From IMG/VR virus record IMGVR_UViG_3300017962_001464, positions 1 through 24,561 of that record: a DNA stretch of 24,561 nucleotides; one strand, given 5' to 3'. Of the stretch, positions 1-6,799 are shown piece after piece (positions within the stretch are counted from its first letter, which is position 1; each line of letters opens with the position of its first letter). The notes beneath the pieces are model-generated. The model was not told the DNA's origin, searched no databases, and was given only the letters and a program-made list of their open reading frames with translations. The DNA is from a virus. Both the position numbers and the translations under genes were made by a program.

Positions 1-752
1 TCGGCTCCTCCAGCGAATGCCTTAGCCACATCACCTGGTGTAGTACATCCTCCATCAGCAATGATATGTCCACCGAGACCGTGAGCAGCATCAGCACACT
101 CAATAACAGCACTAAGCTGAGGATAACCAACGCCAGTTTGAATACGAGTTGTGCAAACGCTCCCAGGACCGATGCCCACTTTAACAATATCTGCTCCACT
201 GAGTATTAACTCCTCTGTCATCTCTCCGGTTACAACGTTACCCGCTATGATGACTATATGCGGATAAAGTCTTCTAAATTCAGCAACAAAGTCTCTAAAT
301 CTGTTACTGTATCCATTTGCTACATCAATACAAACATACTTTAAATTACCATCTGCTTGTTCATACACTTCACGAAACTTCATATGGTCTCGATCAGTAA
401 TGCCAATGCTCATAGCAACATAGTTAGTACGGTTGTAATCGTCTGTATCAAAAAAACTTACTAACTGCTGTACACTATATGTCTTAACCAAACAGGTAAA
501 CATTCCTTGTTTAGCTAGTGCGTCTGCCATTTCAAATGTGCCAACGCCATCCATGTTAGCAGCCATAATAGGAACACCACGCCAGTGTCTAGTTTCTGGA
601 CGTATTTGTTCCATACTCATAACTTCGGGTTGCCAATTACGCCAAGTATATCCTCTTTCAAGATCTACTTCTTTGCGGCTACCTAGTGTGCTACGCTTTG
701 GACGAATAAGCACATCTTTGTAGTCTAGTTTGATGTCTTCTTCAAGACGCAT
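1..752 (-). CDS. guaC: GMP reductase, 3' end cut by window edge
   Basis: NADPH-dependent reductive deamination of GMP to IMP in purine salvage. The first 250 residues are visible; the family is about 345 residues, so roughly the last quarter lies outside the window. The N-terminus ([20 protein letters not shown]), CIDVANGYS at about 141, and the loop [13 protein letters not shown] with the catalytic Cys at about 200 follow E. coli GuaC closely, and there is no CBS domain insertion. IMP dehydrogenase shares the Cys loop, but the GNVVTGEM and [11 protein letters not shown] segments and the N-terminus fit GuaC. The ATG lies 4 nt after the bS21 stop, with a GAGG SD sequence inside the end of that gene, so the two are probably cotranscribed from the promoter at 1100-1129. 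A likely role is converting host guanine nucleotides for phage DNA synthesis (inference). Confidence 0.93.
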   Translation of the reverse strand, partial: MRLEEDIKLDYKDVLIRPKRSTLGSRKEVDLERGYTWRNWQPEVMSMEQIRPETRHWRGVPIMAANMDGVGTFEMADALAKQGMFTCLVKTYSVQQLVSFFDTDDYNRTNYVAMSIGITDRDHMKFREVYEQADGNLKYVCIDVANGYSNRFRDFVAEFRRLYPHIVIIAGNVVTGEMTEELILSGADIVKVGIGPGSVCTTRIQTGVGYPQLSAVIECADAAHGLGGHIIADGGCTTPGDVAKAFAGGA

Positions 753-756
753 GTTG

Positions 757-1038
757 TTACCTCAAACGCTTACGGTAGTTGTTGTCATCAGGAATAATTC
801 CGTCAGCTTTCATTTTGTTTACTTTTTTAAGCCAACGAGCTCTGCCTGCCGCTTTTGCCTTAGCACGTTTTTCGCTAGGCTTTGTATAAAATTCACGTTC
901 TCTTAATTCTTGAAAAAGTCCATCATCCTGTAGTTTCTTTTTCAATTTACGCAGTGCTTTGTTAACGTCATTATTATATACGTCAACTGAGAGGCCTTTA
1001 AATTGTGGTTCGCCTCTGTTATAGTTATTCCGTCTCAA
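757..1038 (-). CDS. rpsU: Ribosomal protein bS21 (phage-encoded)
   Basis: 93-residue homologue of small-subunit protein bS21, which sits near the 3' end of 16S rRNA and affects initiation. The core ([14 protein letters not shown], then [21 protein letters not shown]) matches the bacterial family, including the REFYxKP motif. It is longer than the 71-residue E. coli protein at both ends and very basic. The start is TTG, not ATG: a perfect AGGAGG lies 5 nt upstream, inside the preceding gene, which it overlaps by 14 nt. A sigma70-like promoter at 1100-1129, inside that preceding gene, could drive it together with guaC. bS21 is a known ribosomal protein in marine phages; exchange with the host copy to favour phage mRNAs is an attractive but unproven role. 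Confidence 0.93.
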   Translation of the reverse strand: MRRNNYNRGEPQFKGLSVDVYNNDVNKALRKLKKKLQDDGLFQELREREFYTKPSEKRAKAKAAGRARWLKKVNKMKADGIIPDDNNYRKRLR

Positions 1039-1408
1039 CAGTTCCTCCTGAATGTTTGTTTATAAAAGATAAGTCATATATCCTATTCATACAAATGTTA
1101 TTATATACTCTTTTCTCGTTTGTTGTCAAGTAATAAGTTTTGTTAAACCCTAAAAGATATCCAATAATCCACTCATTTTGGACAACATTATCAGCATCTA
1201 ATATTATAGTATCTACTATATTAGCAACATCAACTAACCATTGTACATCAAGTTCGTTTTCTTCCCAATAGTAAAGGTTGATATCTTGATCCATACCCTT
1301 TACAACGTCATTGAAGTCTTGTTTGATGCGATCTGATGGTGCTACTAATAGATAGCTAGGATTACGATTGAGTAACTTATCTGGTGGGGTAATAAGATTG
1401 ACTTTCAT
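1025..1408 (-). CDS. Hypothetical protein, 127 aa
   Basis: I do not recognise the family with confidence. It is a soluble mixed alpha/beta sequence with no signal peptide. The stretch DTIILDADNVVQNEWIIGYL at about 66-85, then LGFNKTYYL, vaguely resembles the E-x-G-x-A-x-x-x-GK end of nucleoside deoxyribosyltransferase-like folds, but the match is too weak for a call. It starts 8 nt after the stop of the membrane coiled-coil gene, without a clear SD sequence, and its last 14 nt overlap bS21. Its C-terminal third contains both the promoter (1100-1129) and the SD of the bS21 gene, so this coding sequence carries the control region of its neighbour. Confidence 0.75.
   Translation of the reverse strand: MKVNLITPPDKLLNRNPSYLLVAPSDRIKQDFNDVVKGMDQDINLYYWEENELDVQWLVDVANIVDTIILDADNVVQNEWIIGYLLGFNKTYYLTTNEKRVYNNICMNRIYDLSFINKHSGGTVETE
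1100..1129 (-). promoter_or_regulatory. sigma70-type promoter for bS21-guaC, inside a gene
   Basis: Reading the minus strand, a perfect -35 TTGACA (1129-1124) is followed after 18 nt by TATAAT (1105-1100), or after 16 nt by TATATA. It lies about 60 nt upstream of the bS21 TTG start, within the reading frame of the preceding hypothetical gene. Confidence 0.7.
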
Positions 1409-1416
1409 AATAATAG

Positions 1417-3057
1417 TTATTCTTTATCACGCTGTATGCGGTTCCATATTGAGTTTTCATCTTGTTCTTCGTTTTGTTTATACTTACGAACTTGATTGCC
1501 AAACTCATCTTTGGTCACATACGTTGTGGTATCGTCTAACTCGTCCGGATAAAAAATCTTATTTTTAGTATCCGGTATTACTACTTCAGGTTTGCTTTCT
1601 TTTGGGGCTTCTACTACTGGTTCAGGCTCAGGCTCAGGCTCTGGTTCAGGTTGTGGTTCAGGTTGTGGTTCTAGCTCTGCGTATGATTGTACAATTTCTT
1701 CTTGTGGTGTTACTGACTCTTCTTGTTGTTCAGGTTCTTGCACATCTTCTTTGATCGGCTCAGAAGGCTCTTCAAATGAATCATCATTGCTTGAAGGCTC
1801 AGGATCGCCAACTGTAAATCCAGGATTGTCAACTATACGTTGTGCTCTTGCTCTTTCGTATTCGTCTCTCTCGAGCCGAAGACGGTCACCGCTGTCATCT
1901 TTGCGATGGAACGCAAAGGTATATTGGCTTGCTATTAGCAATAGAACTGCTAGTGGGTCAAATACAAATATAATTACAATAATGACCCAACGAACTGCTT
2001 CTTCAAGCATATTTGTATCTGCTTGATCTCCGTAGATAAATTCAGCAATATATTTGATAGGACCTACTTCTGCTTCTAGTTTGCGATACTCGCCCTCTAG
2101 TGCATACTTTTCTTCTGTAAGTTTATCAATTTCTGCATTAGCATTTTTAATTCTTAAAGTTTGTTCGTCTACTTCTGCATCAATATCAGCGGCTTTGTCA
2201 GTATTACCTAACTGTTCACGCAGTCTATTGATAAGTCTGTTAGACTCTGCAATTTGTGTTTCTGCTGTTGTGCGTAGACGACGAATTTCATCTGCGGCTC
2301 TACGAGCTTGTGGATTATTACTTGCTTGTTCAATTTTAGTTATTAGATCTGCACGTTCTGTTTGTTTAACTGCTTGCCATTCGCCAATCTTTTCCGCAGT
2401 ATTTTTACCAAAGATACCATCAGCACTTGCACCAATCATTTGTTGTGCTTTTTTAGTTTCTCCGTTGTCAATATAACCTTGCAGTGTTGCTATATCTGCA
2501 TCAATCCTAGCAAGTTCATCTTTGTATAGTTTTCCTTGACTGTCAATTATTGCTTGCTGTTCATCAATAGCAGGTTGTATTCGAGCATAGGCATTGTCAA
2601 TACGTTCTTGCTCTTTGTCAATTTGTGATTGAATATTGGCATCATTGCCTGTGCCACTTGTTTCTAACTTTGTTATTTGTTCTTCTGCACGTTTGATAAT
2701 ATCATTTTGTCTATTGATTTCTGCTGTCAAACGTTCTACTTGTGCAACACTTTCTTGTCCTGCACTAGTTTGTTCAATGTGTGCTTTTGATAGGAAACCA
2801 AAAATACCCATGCTTGTAATAAACATGAGAACAATCACGGCTGTTGCTAGATAAGTTCTAAGCCACCATGTTGCTTGTTTCCAATAACGATGTAGCCAGA
2901 CTGCTGTTACAAGTTTGCCAACTTCTAGTACACCGCCCATAACCATAATAGGCAGTGCTGCCGCGGCAAAAATTGCTACGAGTCCTGCTACAGAGTAATA
3001 AATTGCTACCGCCGATATACTTAAGGCGGTTAATAATACTAATATACCTAATGCCAT
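1417..3057 (-). CDS. Large membrane coiled-coil protein with Glu-Pro tail
   Basis: 546 residues, of a type I recognise from T4-like marine phages but whose function is unknown. Hydrophobic segments lie at about 2-24, 25-46 and 66-90. A long heptad-rich coiled coil follows from about 95 to 335, another membrane segment (VIIVIIFVFDPLAVLLLIAS) at about 358-377, and a charged tail with nine Glu-Pro or Gln-Pro dipeptides at about 461-480. The coiled coil contains IGASADGIFGKNT (about 208-220) followed by EWQ, resembling the DGxFGxxTxxAVxxFQ signature of peptidoglycan-binding domain 1. The coiled coil is therefore probably periplasmic and the tail cytoplasmic (inference). An octamer GATAAATA precedes the start by 17 nt, with an AGGA-type SD between them. 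The two lipoprotein genes lie just upstream. It may be an envelope-remodelling or spanin-like factor. Confidence 0.85.
   Translation of the reverse strand: MALGILVLLTALSISAVAIYYSVAGLVAIFAAAALPIMVMGGVLEVGKLVTAVWLHRYWKQATWWLRTYLATAVIVLMFITSMGIFGFLSKAHIEQTSAGQESVAQVERLTAEINRQNDIIKRAEEQITKLETSGTGNDANIQSQIDKEQERIDNAYARIQPAIDEQQAIIDSQGKLYKDELARIDADIATLQGYIDNGETKKAQQMIGASADGIFGKNTAEKIGEWQAVKQTERADLITKIEQASNNPQARRAADEIRRLRTTAETQIAESNRLINRLREQLGNTDKAADIDAEVDEQTLRIKNANAEIDKLTEEKYALEGEYRKLEAEVGPIKYIAEFIYGDQADTNMLEEAVRWVIIVIIFVFDPLAVLLLIASQYTFAFHRKDDSGDRLRLERDEYERARAQRIVDNPGFTVGDPEPSSNDDSFEEPSEPIKEDVQEPEQQEESVTPQEEIVQSYAELEPQPEPQPEPEPEPEPEPVVEAPKESKPEVVIPDTKNKIFYPDELDDTTTYVTKDEFGNQVRKYKQNEEQDENSIWNRIQRDKE
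1619..1672. repeat. Nine hexamer units encoding a Glu/Gln-Pro run
   Basis: Nine tandem 6-nt units (ggttca, ggctca, ggctct and ggttgt variants on the plus strand) encode alternating Glu-Pro and Gln-Pro on the minus strand in the membrane coiled-coil protein. Synonymous variation between units suggests the repeat is maintained for its protein product, although slippage can change its copy number. Confidence 0.8.
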
Positions 3058-3074
3058 ATTCTATTCCTGTAGTA

Positions 3075-3082
3075 TATTTATC
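3075..3082 (-). promoter_or_regulatory. Late-type promoter octamer GATAAATA
   Basis: The octamer resembles the T4 late consensus TATAAATA. It lies 17 nt before the start of the membrane coiled-coil gene, in the 44-nt gap after the small lipoprotein gene. It would give a leader of about 10-12 nt carrying the SD. Confidence 0.45.
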
Positions 3083-3101
3083 GAGACTTATATAAGGACT
3101 T

Positions 3102-3431
3102 TTAGTATAGTTTTATATAAGAGCCCGTTTTAAAGCCGCCATTGGCATCACTACAGTTGAAAATCATTTCCTCACCTGATTTATTTTGATGAATGACAGT
3201 TCTATATTTAACATCGCACTGTCGAGCAAGTAGGTCTTGTGCTTGTTTAGAAAGCTCGTAATGTGTGCAATCAGACCTTGTAAGACTTGCTACAAGTAAG
3301 TCATTGTCTACAGTAGACATAGTTGTAATTCGACAGTCCTGTCTTGCTATTGGTTTATAAGCAGGTTCAGGTGTCGAACTACATCCTATAAGACTAATTG
3401 CTAGAAAGCTGAGTAGTATTAACTTCGGCAT
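3102..3431 (-). CDS. Small lipoprotein, 109 aa
   Basis: The N-terminus is a lipoprotein signal: a Lys at position 3, a hydrophobic run and the lipobox SLIGC with the acylated Cys at 17. The mature part is about 93 residues with four further Cys residues that could form disulfides, compatible with an exported protein. I do not recognise the family. A strong GGAGG SD lies 6 nt before the ATG, inside the end of the upstream lipoprotein gene, which overlaps by 38 nt in another frame. The overlapping arrangement and the membrane coiled-coil gene directly downstream recall spanin gene pairs (an outer-membrane lipoprotein plus an inner-membrane coiled coil), but this is only an analogy. Confidence 0.8.
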   Translation of the reverse strand: MPKLILLSFLAISLIGCSSTPEPAYKPIARQDCRITTMSTVDNDLLVASLTRSDCTHYELSKQAQDLLARQCDVKYRTVIHQNKSGEEMIFNCSDANGGFKTGSYIKLY

Positions 3432-3909
3432 TCTTTGCCTCCTGAATCAAACGATCAAACACATCAAGTGGCATTTTAATTCGTACATAAGTGTGTACTC
3501 GGCCAGTTGATGACAATTCATATGACATACGTTTAACTTCAAGGTGCTCTCGAATAACAGTATCCTTCACACTGTGTTCAACAATAGTTCTGTCGTATCT
3601 TGCATTACCATTAATGTCTACAGTTGTACTACTGTTTACAGTACCGTTAATACGTTCTGCGAAACCTTTGACTGCAAATGCATAAGCCTGTGCTTCACTT
3701 GCTTGCTCATACATACTTTCGCCCATGCCACACGCATAAGCATAGTCTGTTTTCCAAAATAAGAAACCTTCTGAGCCAATTTGCTCACAGTCGTTATACC
3801 ATTTTGGATTTGCTTTGGTTTCTCGTACTTCAATTGTTTCCATAGTAGAACATGCACCCAAAGTGAGTAACAATGCTCCTGCGGTTAACAATTTAAATGT
3901 GCCTTTCAT
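3394..3909 (-). CDS. LPP20-like lipoprotein
   Basis: 171 residues. The frame also has an ATG 12 nt upstream at 3921, but the only SD (GGAGG) overlaps that codon and sits 5 nt before the ATG at 3909, which fixes the start. The signal has the lipobox TLGAC with Cys at 20. The mature part has NPKWYND, then YACGMGES, then an Ala-rich helix (EQASEAQAYAFAVKGFAERI) and a beta-rich C-terminal half with a TYVRIKM strand. That layout is typical of LPP20/FlgT-like outer-membrane lipoproteins; the family call is by pattern only. A near-perfect sigma70 promoter lies 30 nt upstream. With the next gene it forms a lipoprotein pair that is probably early-expressed. Confidence 0.82.
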   Translation of the reverse strand: MKGTFKLLTAGALLLTLGACSTMETIEVRETKANPKWYNDCEQIGSEGFLFWKTDYAYACGMGESMYEQASEAQAYAFAVKGFAERINGTVNSSTTVDINGNARYDRTIVEHSVKDTVIREHLEVKRMSYELSSTGRVHTYVRIKMPLDVFDRLIQEAKNAEVNTTQLSSN

Positions 3910-3938
3910 ATTTGCCTCCATAAGACGTTAATAGTTAC

Positions 3939-3966
3939 ATTATACATATTTTAGATTAATAGTCAA
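3939..3966 (-). promoter_or_regulatory. sigma70-type promoter for the lipoprotein operon
   Basis: Minus strand: TTGACT (3966-3961), 16-nt spacer, perfect TATAAT (3944-3939), about 30 nt upstream of the LPP20-like gene and just after the stop of the wall hydrolase gene. Confidence 0.75.
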
Positions 3967-3980
3967 TTGTTTTTGGCAAA

Positions 3981-4505
3981 CTACCTTGCCCAACGATAAA
4001 AAATGTGTTCTCCAATAGTTCCTACCAACTGCATATCATCAATCCAATTAGGTTTAACATAATCTGCATGATAGTGAGTTGCACCTTCTGTTAAACCTCT
4101 GTATTGACCGTGATAGATCATAGCATAAGCAATCGTTTGAGCTCGTACCCATGCGTCTTTATTTCTTGGATAATCGCTTCTGCCATCACACCACCAACTG
4201 AATTGACATTGGTTGCGAACAGGTACAAGTACATTTTGATCTTTCCAACTTCTCATATACTTGCCTTGGTGTACTACTTTACAAACCGTATTTGGATAGC
4301 GAGTATCTTCTACACGATTAAGAACAACGTCCGCAACGGCTACTTGATCTGCATAAGAACTGCCCCTGCTTTCAAAATAAATGTTTTGTGCTAAACACCA
4401 AGCCTCAGGCTTGTCCTCGGGTGTAAACAACACACTCATACCGGTTGATGCTTGTGCTGGAGAGAGTGAAAGTACAAGCATGAATGCCAAAATAAATTTT
4501 TTCAT
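3981..4505 (-). CDS. Exported SleB-type cell wall hydrolase
   Basis: Peptidoglycan hydrolase of the SleB/CwlJ (Hydrolase_2) family. The frame is open upstream to 4658, but the start at 4505 is preferred: it follows an AAAGGGA SD, opens a Sec signal (MKKFILAFMLVLSLSPAQA, predicted cleavage after AQA at 19), and begins 16 nt after the upstream stop. The mature domain shows the family signature LAQNIYFESRGSS with the conserved Glu at 45, then QVAVADVVLNRV, a Cys pair around 75-100 and CQFSWWCDG at 100-108. At 174 residues it is a single catalytic domain with no separate binding domain. With its own signal it could reach the periplasm without a holin. It may serve lysis or local wall opening; the family also occurs in tails, but the signal argues against a virion role. 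Confidence 0.88.
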   Translation of the reverse strand: MKKFILAFMLVLSLSPAQASTGMSVLFTPEDKPEAWCLAQNIYFESRGSSYADQVAVADVVLNRVEDTRYPNTVCKVVHQGKYMRSWKDQNVLVPVRNQCQFSWWCDGRSDYPRNKDAWVRAQTIAYAMIYHGQYRGLTEGATHYHADYVKPNWIDDMQLVGTIGEHIFYRWAR

Positions 4506-4521
4506 TTGATTCCCTTTTTGA

Positions 4522-4956
4522 TTAGTTTCGACGCATCTGCGATACTTCAATCGCCTGCTGTCTATTAGTAATTGGCACCAGATTGCTTTTGTGCATAGTT
4601 GCGATGCCTGTGATATAGTCCCCAGTATATTTAGTAGGTTCTTTCTTAGGAGCCACACCTGCTATACCATCACTTAAACTAGGAATATATGGGGTTTCGC
4701 GTACATGACTGTAATCAGGTTTGTAAGGTTTAAACTCTTGATTAGTCTTTTTAGGTTTATGTTCGCCGCGAAGATACGAAAGATACAGTTCGAACGTCTC
4801 GAACTGTGCCGAATGGCAGTTTGCTTTACGCATACGCTTGTTGTATGCTCTCCATTCTGCTTCTAATTTAACTTTTTGATTGTTAGTAAGTTTTTTCTGC
4901 TTACGCTTCTTGTAGTTAGTAGTAGTTAGATACGGTCCTACTAGGTGCATAGTCAT
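4522..4956 (-). CDS. Conserved phage hypothetical, 144 aa
   Basis: Basic soluble protein with a C-terminal block KYTGDYITGIATMHKSNLVP at about 114-133, followed by EVSQMRRN. From memory this block is a hallmark of a widespread small protein of unknown function in marine and other tailed phages. The N-terminus (MHLVGPYLTTT) is also typical. A GCAGGG SD sits 8 nt before the first ATG; a second ATG two codons later is possible. It has its own sigma70-like promoter (4992-5020). A perfect 12-bp inverted repeat has one arm in the promoter spacer and the other over the SD, which suggests control by a repressor or RNA fold. Confidence 0.82.
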   Translation of the reverse strand: MTMHLVGPYLTTTNYKKRKQKKLTNNQKVKLEAEWRAYNKRMRKANCHSAQFETFELYLSYLRGEHKPKKTNQEFKPYKPDYSHVRETPYIPSLSDGIAGVAPKKEPTKYTGDYITGIATMHKSNLVPITNRQQAIEVSQMRRN

Positions 4957-4957
4957 A

Positions 4958-5009
4958 ATAAAACCCTGCCTTTCTTAGTTAATATACTAATACTATAGCA
5001 GGGTTTTAT
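4958..5009. repeat. Perfect 12-bp inverted repeat spanning promoter and SD
   Basis: Arms at 4958-4969 and 4998-5009 are exact reverse complements (ataaaaccctgc and gcagggttttat), separated by 28 bp. On the minus strand one arm fills most of the spacer between -35 and -10 of the promoter for 4522-4956, and the other contains that gene's SD. In read-through RNA from upstream genes the arms could pair and hide the SD or act as a terminator; in DNA they could be two operator half-sites. Confidence 0.75.
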
Positions 5010-5020
5010 CTGTTAGTCAA
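4992..5020 (-). promoter_or_regulatory. sigma70-type promoter for 4522-4956
   Basis: Minus strand: TTGACT (5020-5015), 17-nt spacer, TATAGT (4997-4992), with the start codon 36 nt downstream. The spacer coincides with one arm of the 12-bp inverted repeat. Confidence 0.7.
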
Positions 5021-5034
5021 CTATTTTGGTAAAA

Positions 5035-5304
5035 TTATGCTAAAGCTCTTCTTTTCATAATTTTATATTGTGCGACTGGTCTGCCTGCTCCGAAGTCATT
5101 CGATACAGCATCTACCACTCTCACATCAAAACCAGCTTCTTTAAGATCAAATAGTCTAGCACCTGGTGATGCAATGTCTAAATTGTCTCTTAAATCTTCT
5201 GTTGTAAATGTTTTACCATTACCCCAGTATTTTTGTAAGATCTGTTGGTTTTGAGTTCCTTCTTTAAAGAACTTAGTTCCTACTGCTTTTGTTGCTTTTG
5301 GCAT
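5035..5304 (-). CDS. Small winged-helix DNA-binding-like protein
   Basis: 89 residues. The frame extends to 5343, but the start at 5304 is chosen because AAGGAG lies 7 nt upstream. The middle (LRDNLDIASPGARLFDLKEAGFDV) matches the pattern of phage helix-turn-helix domains in which a recognition helix ASPxARxxDLKxxG is followed by a beta wing. The wing here would be VRVVDAVS and AQYKIMKR. Basic residues at both ends fit nucleic acid binding. It is transcribed from its own sigma70-like promoter (5353-5380), suggesting early expression, and could be a small regulator, possibly of the adjacent inverted-repeat promoter (inference only). Confidence 0.78.
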   Translation of the reverse strand: MPKATKAVGTKFFKEGTQNQQILQKYWGNGKTFTTEDLRDNLDIASPGARLFDLKEAGFDVRVVDAVSNDFGAGRPVAQYKIMKRRALA

Positions 5305-5352
5305 AGTTATACTCCTTATTTTTGTTATTATTAAGTTTAACATATTAACAAC

Positions 5353-5380
5353 AATATAGCATCTTACTATTAAAAGTCAA
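5353..5380 (-). promoter_or_regulatory. sigma70-type promoter for the winged-helix gene
   Basis: Minus strand: TTGACT (5380-5375), 16-nt spacer, TATATT (5358-5353), about 50 nt upstream of the start at 5304 and just after the thermonuclease gene. Confidence 0.65.
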
Positions 5381-5393
5381 GGATTTTGGCTAA

Positions 5394-5876
5394 CTATTTG
5401 TTTTCTTTAGATTCTTTAAGAACTGCGGCATCGTACTCTGCTTGATCTACAACACCTTCACGTAGCAGTTTCTGTCTGTTAGCTTGATGTTTAATTTGAA
5501 TTTCTTCTTTAGATCCGCCAAAATATGCTACACAATGTCCTTCTTCAATAAGAATATCAGTAACTAGTCTGCCGTCTGGAACACGAAAATCTCCTAGGAT
5601 ACGTCCAAACTTGCCCTTCATATCCTCGCCTTTAGCATCTTCAGTAGTAATAAGTTTACCACCTTCATGTAATAATTCTTTTAATCTTTTCTTTGCAGCT
5701 AAACCAAATAGTTTTTCTACATCGTCTGATGTACGGCTTTCTGGTGTGTCAATACCCATAATACGAACACGTTCTTCTTTTAACCATACGCCAAACCCTA
5801 AGTTGATATCTACATCAACTGTATCGCCGTCTACACATTTCAATAGAACAACGTCATATTCATTCTGATGACTCAT
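5394..5876 (-). CDS. Thermonuclease (staphylococcal nuclease family)
   Basis: Ca2+-dependent phosphodiesterase fold of the SNase family, 160 residues. Visible motifs: CVDGDTVDVDI at 14-24 (Asp 18 in the metal site), RVRIMGIDTPES at 36-47 (catalytic Arg 38 and Glu 46, metal-binding Asp 43 and Thr 44), and GKFGRILGDF at 88-97 (second catalytic Arg 92). All catalytic residues of the family are present. There is no signal peptide, so it acts in the cytoplasm, perhaps in host DNA or RNA degradation for nucleotide recycling (inference), in line with guaC and the reductase genes. The SD is GAGAGAGGG just upstream; the gene follows the 47-aa basic peptide gene by 34 nt. Confidence 0.92.
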   Translation of the reverse strand: MSHQNEYDVVLLKCVDGDTVDVDINLGFGVWLKEERVRIMGIDTPESRTSDDVEKLFGLAAKKRLKELLHEGGKLITTEDAKGEDMKGKFGRILGDFRVPDGRLVTDILIEEGHCVAYFGGSKEEIQIKHQANRQKLLREGVVDQAEYDAAVLKESKENK

Positions 5877-5910
5877 AATGCCCTCTCTCCCTCTTATGAA
5901 TTATTTTAAA

Positions 5911-6054
5911 TTATCTACCTTGCCCGCGGTATTTTTTAAAGTTTGCTTTCTTATGTTTGTTCATTGAGGAAAACTTAATCATACTTACTTTTCCGCTTGA
6001 ACTTGTCTTTTTTCTAACAGGTTCATGAATATGAACATGTACTGTTTTTGCCAT
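5911..6054 (-). CDS. Small basic peptide, 47 aa
   Basis: A short gene with a perfect AGGAGG (6065-6060) 5 nt before ATG. The product starts MAKTVHVHIHEPVRKKTSS and ends KKANFKKYRGQGR; about one third of it is Lys, Arg or His. The ending KKYRGQGR recurs, from memory, in a small conserved protein of T4-like marine phages, so this is very likely a real gene. It is probably a nucleic-acid-binding peptide. A late-type octamer AATAAATA (6092-6085) lies between it and the terminator upstream, so this peptide and the thermonuclease may form one late unit. Confidence 0.8.
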   Translation of the reverse strand: MAKTVHVHIHEPVRKKTSSSGKVSMIKFSSMNKHKKANFKKYRGQGR

Positions 6055-6084
6055 AACAACCTCCTACCAATCATGTTATATGTG

Positions 6085-6092
6085 TATTTATT
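6085..6092 (-). promoter_or_regulatory. Late-type promoter octamer AATAAATA
   Basis: The octamer is in the gap between the terminator at 6105-6128 and the 47-aa peptide gene, 30 nt before its start codon and upstream of its AGGAGG. Confidence 0.45.
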
Positions 6093-6104
6093 GATTTGTG
6101 GTCA

Positions 6105-6128
6105 TAAAAAAAGGCCCATAAGGGCCTA
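6105..6128 (-). terminator. Rho-independent terminator after the beta-barrel gene
   Basis: Minus strand: 6-bp G+C-rich stem AGGCCC/GGGCCT with a 4-nt loop, followed by seven T residues. It lies 25 nt past the stop codon of the beta-barrel gene. Confidence 0.9.
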
Positions 6129-6152
6129 GTTTTACAATCTATAAGTTATAGA

Positions 6153-6752
6153 TTAAAACTTAACTGCAAATGCAACTTGTGCTTCGCGGTCGGTTTTGTT
6201 AAAGTCTGTGTCCATCTTCTGTAACATACCAACTGTTAGAGTTGTGTTTGCTGTCATTGGAACACGTACACCTGCTTTAGCATAACTATCTGCTCTGTTA
6301 AAGTTTAGATAATCGCCTGCAACTGATTTCCAGTCATAACCTAATTCTGCAAAAGGTGTAACACCTGCACCAGTTAGTTCCGCACCAGCGTATGGACTTA
6401 GTCTTAACTCATTTTTAGCAAATGAATCACCCATGTCATAGTGTGCTTCTGCAACACCGTATAGGTTAATATTGCCGAGTGCATAGTCTTCACGTTTAGA
6501 TACGTTAATACGATAATCAACTACATCACCATTTTCAATATATTGAAAACCAGCATTAACTGGGTGTGAAGTAGTGTAAATACCTAATGCTCTAGCATTG
6601 TCTGCAAAGTCACGAGTAGCACCTGTTGAAAGTGATAGTCCAAACTTTTCGCCTTCTGCTGTAATAGAAGCACCAGTTTTATTAAAATCTTCTGCATAAG
6701 CAGAAGTTGAAAGGCCTAATACTAGGGCCATTGTTGCTATTAGCTTTTTCAT
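6153..6752 (-). CDS. Outer-membrane-type beta-barrel protein
   Basis: 199 residues. The frame is open to 6854, but that extension runs through the tmRNA terminator; the start at 6752 follows AAGGA and opens a clear Sec signal (MKKLIATMALVLGLSTSAYA, cleavage before EDF). The mature part of about 180 residues is Gly/Tyr/Asp rich and shows alternating polar/hydrophobic stretches (INLYGVAEAHYDM, RLSPYAGAELTGAGVTPFAEL, SYAKAGVRVPM, TTLTVGMLQ). It ends in Phe (EAQVAFAVKF), the C-terminal signature read by the BAM machinery. It is therefore probably a small outer-membrane barrel. It is bounded by terminators on both sides and follows the tmRNA unit, like a moron gene. Roles could be receptor masking, superinfection exclusion or permeability change (inference). 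Confidence 0.83.
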   Translation of the reverse strand: MKKLIATMALVLGLSTSAYAEDFNKTGASITAEGEKFGLSLSTGATRDFADNARALGIYTTSHPVNAGFQYIENGDVVDYRINVSKREDYALGNINLYGVAEAHYDMGDSFAKNELRLSPYAGAELTGAGVTPFAELGYDWKSVAGDYLNFNRADSYAKAGVRVPMTANTTLTVGMLQKMDTDFNKTDREAQVAFAVKF

Positions 6753-6799
6753 TAAAGTTTCCTTATTATTATTGTTCTCATCGGAACAGCATTTACTTA

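Noticed and set aside
1-752. IMP dehydrogenase
   Set aside because: Both enzymes share the GPGSxCTTR loop, but no CBS insertion is present and the N-terminus and [11 protein letters not shown] segment match GMP reductase.
1619-1672. Hexamer array as a CRISPR or regulatory microsatellite
   Set aside because: Units are contiguous, in frame and encode Glu/Gln-Pro; no spacers.
1592-2026. Plus-strand Ser/Gly-rich reading frame
   Set aside because: It is the antisense shadow of the Glu-Pro repeat and coiled coil of the membrane protein; no SD or promoter.
2054-2476. Plus-strand 140-aa frame
   Set aside because: Ser/Ala/Leu-rich shadow of the coiled coil; no initiation signals.
4506-4658. N-terminal extension of the wall hydrolase
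   Set aside because: It lies inside the upstream gene in another frame and would displace the signal peptide from the N-terminus.
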